Counted from the first letter of the stretch, positions 1-7,582 are shown. The stretch is 13,976 nt of DNA from Rickettsiales bacterium (GCA_947424995.1 CANDYO010000045.1:1-13976); one strand, 5' to 3'. The notes: generated from the letters alone by a model not told the origin. Numbers and translations: made by a program.

Positions 1-2111
1 AATATAGCTATATTTTTTATTTCTTTACTTCCAAATTCTAGTGCATAATGTAGTGCTGTTTGGCCAGATTTATTTATAAGATTTACATCAGCATGATTAG
101 CACATAATAATTGTATATTCTCTGGACAACCATAAACAATAGCATGATAAAGAGGTGAATTACCGTGAATATCTTGAATATTTATGCCTACTTCAACTTT
201 CTTTACATTTGGATTATTATTAACCGCTTTTGCATTATCTTCAGCTAATTCAAACATTATTTTAAGAAGCGTAACATCCCCGTTTCTAGCAGCGAGATGC
301 ATAGCTGTCTGTCCTTCTTTATTCTGAACGTTAACAGTTTCTAGATTATTTTCTAACAAAGTATAAACAGAGGCCACATCAATAACTGTTCTATTATTAA
401 CTTTCATACCTTCACAAACTTTATGAATTGGTAGATTACCTTTGTTATCTTGAATCTTTAGATCTGCGCCTCGCCCAAGCAATGCTTGTAAAGTTTCTAA
501 TGGATATAAACTTTTTGCCGCCAGATGCAAAGCAGTAGACCCATCTTTCTCAAATTGAAAATTTATTTTAGCTCCATTAGCAAGGGCTCTATCTATTCCT
601 CCAATGTCACTCGTAAGTGCAGCTTGAAGTAATTGATAATTTGCAGCTTTTACGGACTCAAGTTCTGAAGGAAAATCTTGTGCATCCACAAAATTTTCAC
701 CATCTTCTGCAAGTCCTGGAGGAAAATCTTGCGCATCTACAAAATTTTCCTTTTCTTCTGCAAAGCTGAATAGATGCGCTTGTTCTTCAGGACTTAAATC
801 TCCTTCCATTTCTGATTTTATAGTCTCATCAGCAATTTTTTCATCAAGTTTTTTAGGATCATGTAGATCTTCAGCAGTGAGTTTAATTCCTTCTTTAGTA
901 TAGATTTCTTCTATTATTTTTGCCGCAAAAGCTTCTGGAGTAAGATGATTATTCTCTTTATCAAAATCTGCCATTCTCTGTAGAATTCTTAATTTCATTT
1001 CATTGCATTTCTCTAATATATAAAATCCTTTTACTTCCTCTACAATTTTCTTATCAAGTTTTTTTGAATCATGTAAATCTTCAGCAGTGAGTTTAATTCC
1101 TGCACTAGATTCTACCTCTCTTATAATCTCTTTCTCAAGGCCTTCTTGAGAAAGAGGGGCAGGCGAAACTTTATTAGCTTCCCTCATAGTTGCTATTTTC
1201 TGAAAAATACTAACTTTTATTTCATTAAGCTTCTTTAATTTTTGTAATTGTGCCAATATTTTGTTGTAAACTGCTTGAGATACACCTTGATCTAAATCAT
1301 CGCTTACTTTAACTGGAATTGTTTTATCGCCGACATGATAAAATATTGATCCATCGTCATCGATACTCAATCCTCTTTCATTTGGCTGAAGCTTAGCACC
1401 TTTGTTCATAAACTTAATCGGTTCATTCTGATCAGATGACTTATCATTAGCTTGCCCTGCTTCTGAAGCTGCTTTAGATGAATTATTAGAAAGATAAGAC
1501 CCTATACCATAAGATTTATTAGCAGCCCATATTTTAGTCTTAAACGCATTAATCCTATTATTTATTATTACCTTACCAATCATTGTACCAAGGCCACTAT
1601 CATACATAAACTGTCCTACATTTAGAGCTGTTTTCCCTATCGCTGTAGCAAGTCCAGAATCATAGGCAAATTTGCCCATATTATATAAAGCACCAGGTAT
1701 CTGTGATGATTGTTTAGGCTGAGCAGCTTGAGCTGGTTGGGTTTGACTAGGCACGTTAGATTCAGCTTGTAATGGCTGTTTTAATCGTTGTTCTCTACGA
1801 TTGAACATCTCCATCATGCGCTGATGTTCATTTTTAGTTGCCCACTCTATAGGGTTAAGTCCAATTTTATCTCTTATAGTTAAATCAGCATTACGGCCTA
1901 TTAATATACTGGCAAGAACTATATCTCCATCAATTGCAGCAATATGTAATGCCGTTTCTCCATGTAAATTAGTTGCATTTATATTAGCACCATGATCTAA
2001 TGCTTCAACTACACCTGTCTTATCACCTTTATAGGCACAATCCAATAATAGTTGATTCCATTCATTAATACCAAAAAAAGACTTTTTTAATTGTTCACGA
2101 CTTTTTACCAT
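1..2111 (-). CDS. Large ankyrin-repeat protein, C-terminus off the window
   Basis: The frame is open for 703 codons from the ATG at 2109-2111 to the window edge, so the stop is not seen. A weak AGG ribosome site lies about 8 bases upstream. Ankyrin repeats occupy roughly residues 16-110 and again 490-703, with TALHIAA at 53-59, TALHLAA at 526-532, TAMHLAA at 602-608 and TALHYAL at 685-691. Between them is a non-ankyrin middle: a Gln/Pro-rich linker (112-138), a 20-residue tandem repeat with YDSGL at 150 and 170, a charged helical region containing a 70-residue tandem duplication (about 291-430), and two copies of ENFVDAQDF (455, 472). No signal peptide or clear membrane segment is seen. Ankyrin arrays bind proteins. 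In intracellular bacteria such proteins are often secreted effectors, but that role is inferred here. The partner is unknown. Confidence 0.85.
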   Translation of the reverse strand, partial: MVKSREQLKKSFFGINEWNQLLLDCAYKGDKTGVVEALDHGANINATNLHGETALHIAAIDGDIVLASILIGRNADLTIRDKIGLNPIEWATKNEHQRMMEMFNRREQRLKQPLQAESNVPSQTQPAQAAQPKQSSQIPGALYNMGKFAYDSGLATAIGKTALNVGQFMYDSGLGTMIGKVIINNRINAFKTKIWAANKSYGIGSYLSNNSSKAASEAGQANDKSSDQNEPIKFMNKGAKLQPNERGLSIDDDGSIFYHVGDKTIPVKVSDDLDQGVSQAVYNKILAQLQKLKKLNEIKVSIFQKIATMREANKVSPAPLSQEGLEKEIIREVESSAGIKLTAEDLHDSKKLDKKIVEEVKGFYILEKCNEMKLRILQRMADFDKENNHLTPEAFAAKIIEEIYTKEGIKLTAEDLHDPKKLDEKIADETIKSEMEGDLSPEEQAHLFSFAEEKENFVDAQDFPPGLAEDGENFVDAQDFPSELESVKAANYQLLQAALTSDIGGIDRALANGAKINFQFEKDGSTALHLAAKSLYPLETLQALLGRGADLKIQDNKGNLPIHKVCEGMKVNNRTVIDVASVYTLLENNLETVNVQNKEGQTAMHLAARNGDVTLLKIMFELAEDNAKAVNNNPNVKKVEVGINIQDIHGNSPLYHAIVYGCPENIQLLCANHADVNLINKSGQTALHYALEFGSKEIKNIAI
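671..772 (-). repeat. Two 51-bp in-frame tandem units in the ankyrin gene
   Basis: GAAAATCTTG begins at 671 and again at 722, so the period is 51 bp or 17 codons. Both copies encode ENFVDAQDF followed by a short acidic tail. The first 28 bases differ at only two positions, which suggests a recent slippage or duplication event. The unit sits directly before the C-terminal ankyrin block and may act as a spacer of variable number. Confidence 0.8.
822..1241 (-). repeat. Two 210-bp in-frame tandem units in the ankyrin gene
   Basis: The 20 bases at 871-890 recur identically at 1081-1100, giving a period of 210 bp or 70 codons. At the protein level, GIKLTAEDLHD occurs at residues 338 and 408. The preceding helical stretches also align (LNEIKVSIFQKIA with CNEMKLRILQRMA). 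The 5' parts of the units have diverged more than their 3' parts. The result is a duplicated charged, probably helical module between the two ankyrin blocks. Confidence 0.75.
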
Positions 2112-2240
2112 AATAAACCTGCTGATAATTAATATATCATTCAAGTCTAGCATACTAATAGAAAAATACTCAAGAATTTTCTATTATTAATTGAAAGTAT
2201 TCCTATCCAATCTATTAAAAAGTCTCATAGAGAGAAAAGT

Positions 2241-3113
2241 TTATTCAGCAACTGGATTTGGTATAAGTAATTTTATAAGTGCAGAAGTATCATATTTTGA
2301 CATATCCAACTCAACTAATTTCTCATAAAACTGATTAATTAAAGTGGTTACTGGTAACTCTGCTCCATTTTTTTTCGCCTCTGCCAAAACAATATCTAAA
2401 TCTTTACGTACTAAACTTACAGAAAATCCAAAATCGAATTTATCTTCAATCATGGTGAATGCTCGATTATCCATTTGCCATGATCCAGCGGCTCCTTGCG
2501 AAATAACTTCAATAGCTTTTTTAGGATCAAGCCCAGATTTTATGGCAAAATTAATTCCTTCAGCTAAGCCTTGAATTACTCCCACCAAACAAACCTGATT
2601 GACCATTTTGGTTAATTGACCATTACCAGACTCTCCCATATAAGTGATTTTTTTGGCATAGCATTTTAATAGTGGCTCAATTTGTTGATAGACTAGTTCA
2701 TCACCACCAACCATAATAGTGAGTTGTCCATTTTGCGCTCCCACTTGTCCACCTGATACTGGCGCATCAATAAAACTAATATCATTTTGTTTTAGTAAAT
2801 TATAACATTCTCTAGCCACGTTAGCTGAAGAAGTAGTATGGTCAACAACTATACTTCCGGCCTTAAGTGACTTAGCCGCTTTTTCTGCTATTCCTTTAAT
2901 ATCATCATCATTACCAACGCATAAAACTAGGATATCAGTAGACTTAAGCAATTGATCAAGATTGTCTACATATTGCCCGTTATATTCTTCACTCCATTTG
3001 ATTGATTTAGTATTAGAACGATTATATACCGTAACGTTATAATCACTTTTTATTAAATGTCCTGCCATTGGGTAACCCATGTTACCTAAGCCTACAAAAG
3101 TTATTTTTTGCAT
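2241..3113 (-). CDS. 3-hydroxyisobutyrate dehydrogenase-family NAD(P)-dependent beta-hydroxyacid dehydrogenase
   Basis: This 290-residue cytoplasmic oxidoreductase has the usual family length. The N-terminal Rossmann domain begins with the dinucleotide motif VGLGNMG (7-13). The substrate-binding signature DAPVSGG is at 116-122. The catalytic-lysine region GNGQLTKMVNQ (163-173) places Lys169 at the expected catalytic position, and a C-terminal helical domain carries RKDLDIVLAEA (237-247). The family oxidises 3-hydroxyisobutyrate, tartronate semialdehyde or related acids, and the exact substrate cannot be read from sequence. GGAG (complement of 3122-3125) lies 8 bases before the ATG, which supports this start. 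It lies 93 bases downstream of the carrier gene on the same strand, so the two may be co-transcribed and act on one imported compound; that link is inference. Confidence 0.9.
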   Translation of the reverse strand: MQKITFVGLGNMGYPMAGHLIKSDYNVTVYNRSNTKSIKWSEEYNGQYVDNLDQLLKSTDILVLCVGNDDDIKGIAEKAAKSLKAGSIVVDHTTSSANVARECYNLLKQNDISFIDAPVSGGQVGAQNGQLTIMVGGDELVYQQIEPLLKCYAKKITYMGESGNGQLTKMVNQVCLVGVIQGLAEGINFAIKSGLDPKKAIEVISQGAAGSWQMDNRAFTMIEDKFDFGFSVSLVRKDLDIVLAEAKKNGAELPVTTLINQFYEKLVELDMSKYDTSALIKLLIPNPVAE

Positions 3114-3142
3114 ATTTTATTCTCCATAATTATAGTTGAATG

Positions 3143-3193
3143 ATATCCTTAACCATTTACTTATAAAAAAGCTGATTTAATAATTAAGGATAT
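3143..3193. repeat. Perfect 10-bp inverted repeat between carrier and dehydrogenase genes
   Basis: ATATCCTTAA (3143-3152) is matched by TTAAGGATAT (3184-3193) across a 31-base loop. It has no U-run of terminator type. It could be an operator or an mRNA stem between two co-directional genes; the sequence does not decide. Confidence 0.5.
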
Positions 3194-3206
3194 TGATAAA
3201 TGAAAG

Positions 3207-4379
3207 TTATTTTTTGCTGGTTATCAATCCGTAAAGTTTATTGAAATGAATAACAAAAAGATTATTACCAATTACATTACCAGCAGTACAAATAGGATCT
3301 AAAAGCATATAACAGATGGTAATCAAAGCAGTCATCTCAGGAGCAAAACCTAAGCAGCTTTCAAGTACTGGAATCATTACTAAAATGCTTCCACCTGGAA
3401 CTCCTGCTCCTGAAAATTTGGTTATAACGAAAGTCAGCGCAAATATTAAATATTCAGTTAAGGTTGGGATTGGATGACCAAAAGCTATCAGCAAAATCAT
3501 CGCCATAATTGGAATAGAGATAGAATCCCCAATCATATGAATATTCACAGTCGCTGGCATCACTACATCTGAAACAATCTTATTTTTAGTATTTGCTTCT
3601 GCTGCCTTGATAGAAAAAGGTAGAGCAGCTGCACTTGACATAGTAGTGAAAGCAGTAATCGCTGGAGCTGCAAGATTACGCAATATTTCTATCGGCTTTT
3701 TCTTATATAAGAGCACTGCAGCTAAAAAGATAACCCCTAAATAAGCTATAAGGGTAAGAATCATTAATAAGAACGCAGCTGGATTAACTGCTAAAACATC
3801 ACCAATAATATCGTCGGTCAATAATTTTACTAAAAAGCCAAAAATAAATAATGGCAATAATGGAATAAAAAACTTCATTAAAAATTTTTCTACTATTTTC
3901 TTAGTAAAATTAGCAGCCTTATTAGTATATTTTTCGATTCTAGGCTGATTGATACAAGCTAAAATTAACGATAATAATAAAATCACATTATTAGATACTA
4001 ATTTTGGGATACTAAACTGCCATAATGGCGTTAAACCTACTATTTCTTGCGGATTATGAGTAATGCTATCATTGGTAAAAAGTACAAAATAGCCAAATAT
4101 TCCAGCTATCCCAACACTAATAAAATTAGATAAAACAATAGCACCAAGTAATAAAGCGATAAAATAAATAGCTTTACCTCTTATTCTTGAGAAAGCACTA
4201 TACACAGAACTGAAGATAATAAACGGAATCATAAACATCAAAATTTCTTTTAATGATAAACTAATGCTTAAGAAAAATTGCTTAGCTAGATCTGGGATAA
4301 AACTATTTAGGATAAAAGTTAGAAAAATGGTGAGGACTAACCTCATTGGCTGTGAAGCCATAAGCTTGAAAATATGCAT
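3207..4379 (-). CDS. DAACS-family (dicarboxylate/amino acid:cation symporter) membrane carrier
   Basis: This 390-residue inner-membrane protein has many hydrophobic helices and the landmarks of the GltP/GltPh family: the hairpin-1 serine motif SSAAALP (248-254), the TM7 stretch PATVNIHMIGDSI (275-287), the hairpin-2 motif GAGVPGG (324-330) and the TM8 motif DPICTAGNVIGN (361-372). By comparison with the family pattern D-x-x-R-T-x-x-N-x-x-G-D, the Arg that holds the acidic side chain is Cys364 and the last Asp is Asn372. The usual TM7 NMDG is HMIG. Acidic substrates and the classical sodium site are therefore doubtful, and a neutral or otherwise different substrate is plausible. AGG in the leader (complement of 4388-4390) is the likely ribosome site, 8 bases from the ATG. 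The dehydrogenase gene follows downstream. Confidence 0.88.
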   Translation of the reverse strand: MHIFKLMASQPMRLVLTIFLTFILNSFIPDLAKQFFLSISLSLKEILMFMIPFIIFSSVYSAFSRIRGKAIYFIALLLGAIVLSNFISVGIAGIFGYFVLFTNDSITHNPQEIVGLTPLWQFSIPKLVSNNVILLLSLILACINQPRIEKYTNKAANFTKKIVEKFLMKFFIPLLPLFIFGFLVKLLTDDIIGDVLAVNPAAFLLMILTLIAYLGVIFLAAVLLYKKKPIEILRNLAAPAITAFTTMSSAAALPFSIKAAEANTKNKIVSDVVMPATVNIHMIGDSISIPIMAMILLIAFGHPIPTLTEYLIFALTFVITKFSGAGVPGGSILVMIPVLESCLGFAPEMTALITICYMLLDPICTAGNVIGNNLFVIHFNKLYGLITSKK

Positions 4380-4387
4380 AATTACTA

Positions 4388-4464
4388 CCTGTTAAAAATA
4401 ATGTTCAAATTTTAAATAATAAGAGACCAAGGGTAAACCCAAGAATATTGAAAGTTTTAACAGG
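4388..4464 (-). promoter_or_regulatory. Leader stem that can sequester the carrier gene's ribosome site
   Basis: On the minus strand CCTGTTAAAA (4464-4455) is perfectly complementary to TTTTAACAGG (4397-4388). The second arm contains the AGG used to start the carrier gene at 4379. The 57-base loop holds a small GGGT-TT-ACCC hairpin. A 31-codon open frame (4487-4392, minus) runs through both arms and stops inside the second one, but it lacks a visible ribosome site. The arrangement suggests translational control by a leader RNA or leader peptide. I recognise no known riboswitch class. Confidence 0.4.
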
Positions 4465-4500
4465 ACGGCTCTTTGATAGAGACGCATTTGGCAGCGTAAG

Positions 4501-4528
4501 AAATATGCATAATAATTACCACTTTAAA
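4501..4528 (-). repeat. Imperfect direct copy of the carrier gene start region
   Basis: AAATATGCATAAT at 4501 repeats AAATATGCATAAT at 4370, and both are followed by similar bases up to a TTAAAA. The offset is 131 bp. The copy at 4370 holds the real start codon. The upstream copy carries an ATGCATATT that leads only into a 17-codon frame. It may mark a local duplication or the border of a small insertion in the leader. Confidence 0.5.
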
Positions 4529-4546
4529 AGAGATGTAGTAACAATT

Positions 4547-4575
4547 ACTGTAAAATAATTTAATTAACCCGTCAA
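4547..4575 (-). promoter_or_regulatory. Putative sigma70-type promoter for the carrier gene
   Basis: TTGACG (complement of 4570-4575) is 17 bases from TACAGT (complement of 4547-4552). Transcription would start near 4540 and give a leader of about 160 bases, long enough to contain the stem at 4388-4464. The site begins within 20 bases of the glmS stop codon. Confidence 0.4.
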
Positions 4576-4590
4576 GTTATGATTTTATTT

Positions 4591-6417
4591 TTATTCAACC
4601 GTAACAGATTTAGCTAAATTTCTTGGCTGATCTACATCAGTTCCTTTAATAGTTGCAACATAGTAAGCAAGTAATTGCATAGGGATAGCATATATTATTG
4701 GTTCAATCAGCATATTTGCTGAGCTGATATTTAACTGATATTTGCTAATTGATTTTAGGATATTATTACCTTCAGCCGAGCTAATGGTAATTAATTTTCC
4801 ACCTCTAGCAGCAACTTCTTGAGCATTAGAGGAGGTTTTTTCGAATAAATGATTTTGCGGAGCTAGAATAATAATCGGTAGATTAGCATCTACTAAAGCA
4901 ATCGGTCCATGCTTCAATTCTCCTGCAGCAATTGCTTCAGCATGAATATAAGACAATTCTTTAAGTTTTAAAGCTCCTTCTAGAGCAACTGGATAAATAT
5001 AATTACGACCCATAAAGAGAGCATTATCAGCTAAAGCTACTTCAGCTGCGATCACCTTCACTGCTTCGCTATTATTAAGAATTTCAGCTATTCTACCAGG
5101 TATTTCAGCTACCAATTGCATCTTTTCTATCAATTGTTGTTCAGATAAGCGATTACATTGATTAGCTATGTGCAATGAAAGCATTAACAATACCGTTAAT
5201 TGAGATGTTAATCCCTTAGTTGAGGCTACGCTAATTTCAGGTCCTGCAAAACATTCTAGTGAATAATCCGCTTCTCGAGCCAAACTACTGCCTTTAACAT
5301 TCACAATACTTAAGGTGATTTGCCTATGTTGTTTAGCATGACGCAATCCGGCTAAAGTATCTGCAGTTTCTCCGGATTGAGAAAGAAAAATACATAGCCC
5401 ATTTGCTGGCAAATAGCTATTGCGATAACGAAATTCTGAGGCTATATCTACTTCAATCGGTAGATCAAGAAATTCCTCAAACCAATATTTGGCTACCATA
5501 GCAGCATAATAAGAAGTGCCACAAGCAACTAAAGTAATTTTGCTTATTTTAGGAAAATCAATATTTAGATCAGGAAAATATAATTGCTTAGCGCTTAAGT
5601 CATAATAAGCATTGATTAAATCAGCTAATATACTTGGTTGTTCAAAAATTTCTTTAAGCATAAAATGGCGAAAATTACCTTTGCCGATATTAATACTACT
5701 ACTATCAATAGTAATAACATTACGCTTAACTAGCTGCTGCTTACTATCATAAATTTTTACTTTATCGTTATAGATAACAGCTAAATCACCTTCTTCTAAA
5801 TAGCTTACTTTATTGGTTAAAAATGCCATAGCATAAGCATCCGAAGCAACTATCATTTGATCGTTACCAAAACCAATTACTAAGGGAGAACCTTTGCGAG
5901 TAGCGATCATTATTTCTGGATTATTTAGAAAAATCACTGCAATAGAAAAGGCGCCTTCAAGTTTTTTGATAGCTTTGTTCACGGCTGCCATTGGTTCATC
6001 ACCTTGATTTAGGTAATGGGTAATCAAGTGAGGGATTACTTCGCTATCAGTTTCAGAAGCAAAATGATGACCTGCTTGAATTAATTCTTGTTTAATGATC
6101 AGAAAGTTTTCGATAATTCCATTATGAACCACAGAAACTTGTTCAGTTTGATGAGGATGGGCATTAATTTGGTTAGCAGCTCCGTGAGTTGCCCAACGAG
6201 TATGGCCAATAGCAAGGTTAGTTTCAAATAAACTATTACTAATAGCTTGCTCTAGTGAATGAATCTTGCCTTGAGTTTTAACAATTTCAAGCTTGTTATT
6301 GATGATAGCGGCTATTCCCGCTGAATCATAACCACGATATTCTAAGTTTTTTAGTCCATTGATAATAGAAGGAATGACATTTTGTTGTTTAGCATTAATA
6401 CCGATGATCCCGCACAT
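4591..6417 (-). CDS. glmS: Glutamine--fructose-6-phosphate aminotransferase (isomerizing)
   Basis: At 608 residues this is full length for GlmS, which makes glucosamine-6-phosphate from fructose-6-phosphate and glutamine, the entry step to UDP-GlcNAc for peptidoglycan and lipid A. The N-terminal glutaminase domain starts with Cys2 as nucleophile (MCGIIG), followed by RGYDSAG (28-34), GHTRWATHG (71-79) and HNGIIEN (98-104). Two SIS domains follow: the first has CGTSYYAA (299-306) and SQSGETADT (346-354), the second KELSYIHAEA (486-495) and GELKHGPIAL (499-508). The C-terminus ends DQPRNLAKSVTVE as in characterised GlmS. AAGGA (complement of 6427-6431) lies 9 bases before the ATG. The leader contains the inverted-repeat element at 6442-6671. 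No glmS ribozyme core was recognised. Confidence 0.97.
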   Translation of the reverse strand: MCGIIGINAKQQNVIPSIINGLKNLEYRGYDSAGIAAIINNKLEIVKTQGKIHSLEQAISNSLFETNLAIGHTRWATHGAANQINAHPHQTEQVSVVHNGIIENFLIIKQELIQAGHHFASETDSEVIPHLITHYLNQGDEPMAAVNKAIKKLEGAFSIAVIFLNNPEIMIATRKGSPLVIGFGNDQMIVASDAYAMAFLTNKVSYLEEGDLAVIYNDKVKIYDSKQQLVKRNVITIDSSSINIGKGNFRHFMLKEIFEQPSILADLINAYYDLSAKQLYFPDLNIDFPKISKITLVACGTSYYAAMVAKYWFEEFLDLPIEVDIASEFRYRNSYLPANGLCIFLSQSGETADTLAGLRHAKQHRQITLSIVNVKGSSLAREADYSLECFAGPEISVASTKGLTSQLTVLLMLSLHIANQCNRLSEQQLIEKMQLVAEIPGRIAEILNNSEAVKVIAAEVALADNALFMGRNYIYPVALEGALKLKELSYIHAEAIAAGELKHGPIALVDANLPIIILAPQNHLFEKTSSNAQEVAARGGKLITISSAEGNNILKSISKYQLNISSANMLIEPIIYAIPMQLLAYYVATIKGTDVDQPRNLAKSVTVE

Positions 6418-6441
6418 ATTTTAGCTTCCTTAGAGAGATTT

Positions 6442-6671
6442 AAAGACTGTTGCATGGAATGTTGAAGAACATCGGCTATCAAAATAATGCGATGACGTCA
6501 CCCTTGGACAAGCGATAGCGATGTCCGAGGGTCCAGTTTAAATCTCTTAACTCTTTAGAGTCTTTAAAGATTTTAAAAGATTTCAACTGGATTCTCGCCA
6601 CCAGCAAGAGCTGGTAGCCAGAATGACGACCTCACATGGTTTGAGAGCAATTTTATCATGCAACGGTCTTT
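6442..6671. mobile_element. 230-bp MITE-like element with 15-bp terminal inverted repeats and internal hairpins
   Basis: AAAGACTGTTGCATG (6442-6456) and CATGCAACGGTCTTT (6657-6671) are inverted repeats with one mismatch. Inside are two strong hairpins: ACCCTTGGACA (6500-6510) with TGTCCGAGGGT (6522-6532), and GCCACCAGC (6597-6605) with GCTGGTAGC (6610-6618), flanked by pairing ATTCT/AGAAT. The second has the CTGGATTC...GAATGAC outline of Rickettsia-type palindromic repeats. AGAGATTTAAA (6434-6444) also pairs with 6537-6547, so the true edge may lie slightly outside. There is no coding frame of note and no clear target duplication. It fills most of the gap upstream of glmS and would be transcribed into its leader. 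Confidence 0.65.
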
Positions 6672-6694
6672 TATTTATTCTAACATTCAGAGTA

Positions 6695-6722
6695 ATTATT
6701 CTAAGTGAAGATAGCAAATCAA
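6695..6722 (-). promoter_or_regulatory. Putative glmS promoter upstream of the repeat element
   Basis: TTGATT (complement of 6717-6722) is 16 bases from AATAAT (complement of 6695-6700). It lies between the upstream gene's terminator and the inverted-repeat element. If used, the whole element becomes part of the glmS leader. Confidence 0.35.
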
Positions 6723-6754
6723 TAAATGTTACCAATTGCTACAGATAACAGGAG

Positions 6755-6789
6755 AAAAGCTCATCTTTAAAGATATGGATGAGCTTTTT
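6755..6789 (-). terminator. Rho-independent terminator, probably bidirectional
   Basis: AAAAGCTCATC (6755-6765) is a perfect inverted repeat of GATGAGCTTTT (6778-6788) around a 12-base loop, with T-runs at either side. It lies 7 bases after the stop of the 239-residue protein gene, which it would terminate. Confidence 0.8.
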
Positions 6790-6795
6790 AAAGAA

Positions 6796-7515
6796 TTAGT
6801 AACCGTAAGTATCATCATTATTTAATAGTCCAGCGATCATATCGCTAGGATTCGTGATAACAACTGTATGAACAACTTTGTCATTATGATAAAACTCAAC
6901 TTTGTTATCAAATCTTGGATCTACTTTATCATTTGAGTTAATAGCATTTTTCTCTTCTAACTTTTTTAAATTAAAAAAGAATAGATCAGATGGACTATTA
7001 TGTACTGTAGTGTGAGCGGATACACTAGGGTTCAATAGATAACCAGTCGGCTTGATAACCCCATCTATTTTAACTGGCACACATTTATTTACTCCGCTCT
7101 GCATACCACAAAGAAGATTATAATAATCAGTACCGCCTCTTGTGGTAACTAAGCCTTCGATTAATTCTTTTGAATCTTTTCCAATGAATAGATCTTGAGT
7201 AAGTTTCTGATGACCTTCAATATGTAAAGTATGAACACCACCAGCATGTTTTATATATACTGAAGTTTCAACTCCTTCGTTATATCCAACAGTGTAGATA
7301 CCACTGATTTTACTAACATCTTTAAATGCTGATAAATCTATTTTAGCATTGTCTAAACTTGATTTAATAACTGTATCATTCGTCTTCGAATTAATAAATA
7401 AGGTCGTAGGTTGTGCTTTACCATCTTTTAAAGGTATAGTACATACATTTTCTCCTGAAGTAGTACCACATTTAACTTCTTGATAACTTGGATTACTAGG
7501 TCTTACAATTGTCAT
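6796..7515 (-). CDS. Unrecognised 239-residue protein with a two-fold internal repeat
   Basis: I do not recognise this family. The protein is soluble-looking, with no signal peptide or membrane segment. It consists of two halves offset by 120 residues. CGTTSGENVC (16-25) matches CGMQSGVNKC (136-145), both followed by a Val/Ile-Pro strand, a DG turn (31-32, 151-152) and a similar beta-rich stretch. The later parts align more loosely (VYIKHAGGVHTLHI with VEFYHNDKVVHTVV). The paired cysteines, nine residues apart in each half, could bind metal or form a disulphide; this is inference. AAAGGA with a short A-rich spacer precedes the ATG, a good promoter lies at 7554-7582, and a strong terminator follows. 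It therefore looks like a monocistronic, expressed gene, possibly lineage-specific. Confidence 0.8.
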   Translation of the reverse strand: MTIVRPSNPSYQEVKCGTTSGENVCTIPLKDGKAQPTTLFINSKTNDTVIKSSLDNAKIDLSAFKDVSKISGIYTVGYNEGVETSVYIKHAGGVHTLHIEGHQKLTQDLFIGKDSKELIEGLVTTRGGTDYYNLLCGMQSGVNKCVPVKIDGVIKPTGYLLNPSVSAHTTVHNSPSDLFFFNLKKLEEKNAINSNDKVDPRFDNKVEFYHNDKVVHTVVITNPSDMIAGLLNNDDTYGY

Positions 7516-7553
7516 AATTTTTTCCTTTTAGGTTTATATAATTAACTGTTAAT

Positions 7554-7582
7554 ACATTAATAAACTTTAATAGTTATGTCAA
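7554..7582 (-). promoter_or_regulatory. Putative sigma70 promoter of the 239-residue protein gene
   Basis: A consensus TTGACA (complement of 7577-7582) stands 17 bases from TAATGT (complement of 7554-7559). The start codon at 7515 gives a leader of roughly 30 bases. Confidence 0.55.

Noticed and set aside
2219..2237. Terminator after the dehydrogenase gene on the minus strand
   Set aside because: The stem TCTC/GAGA has only four pairs before the T-run, too weak to call.
2344..2574. Open frame on the plus strand inside the dehydrogenase gene
   Set aside because: It is antisense to conserved enzyme sequence; a shadow frame.
6418..6795. A glmS ribozyme or known riboswitch upstream of glmS
   Set aside because: The hairpins belong to an inverted-repeat element and do not show a ribozyme or riboswitch core that I can recognise.
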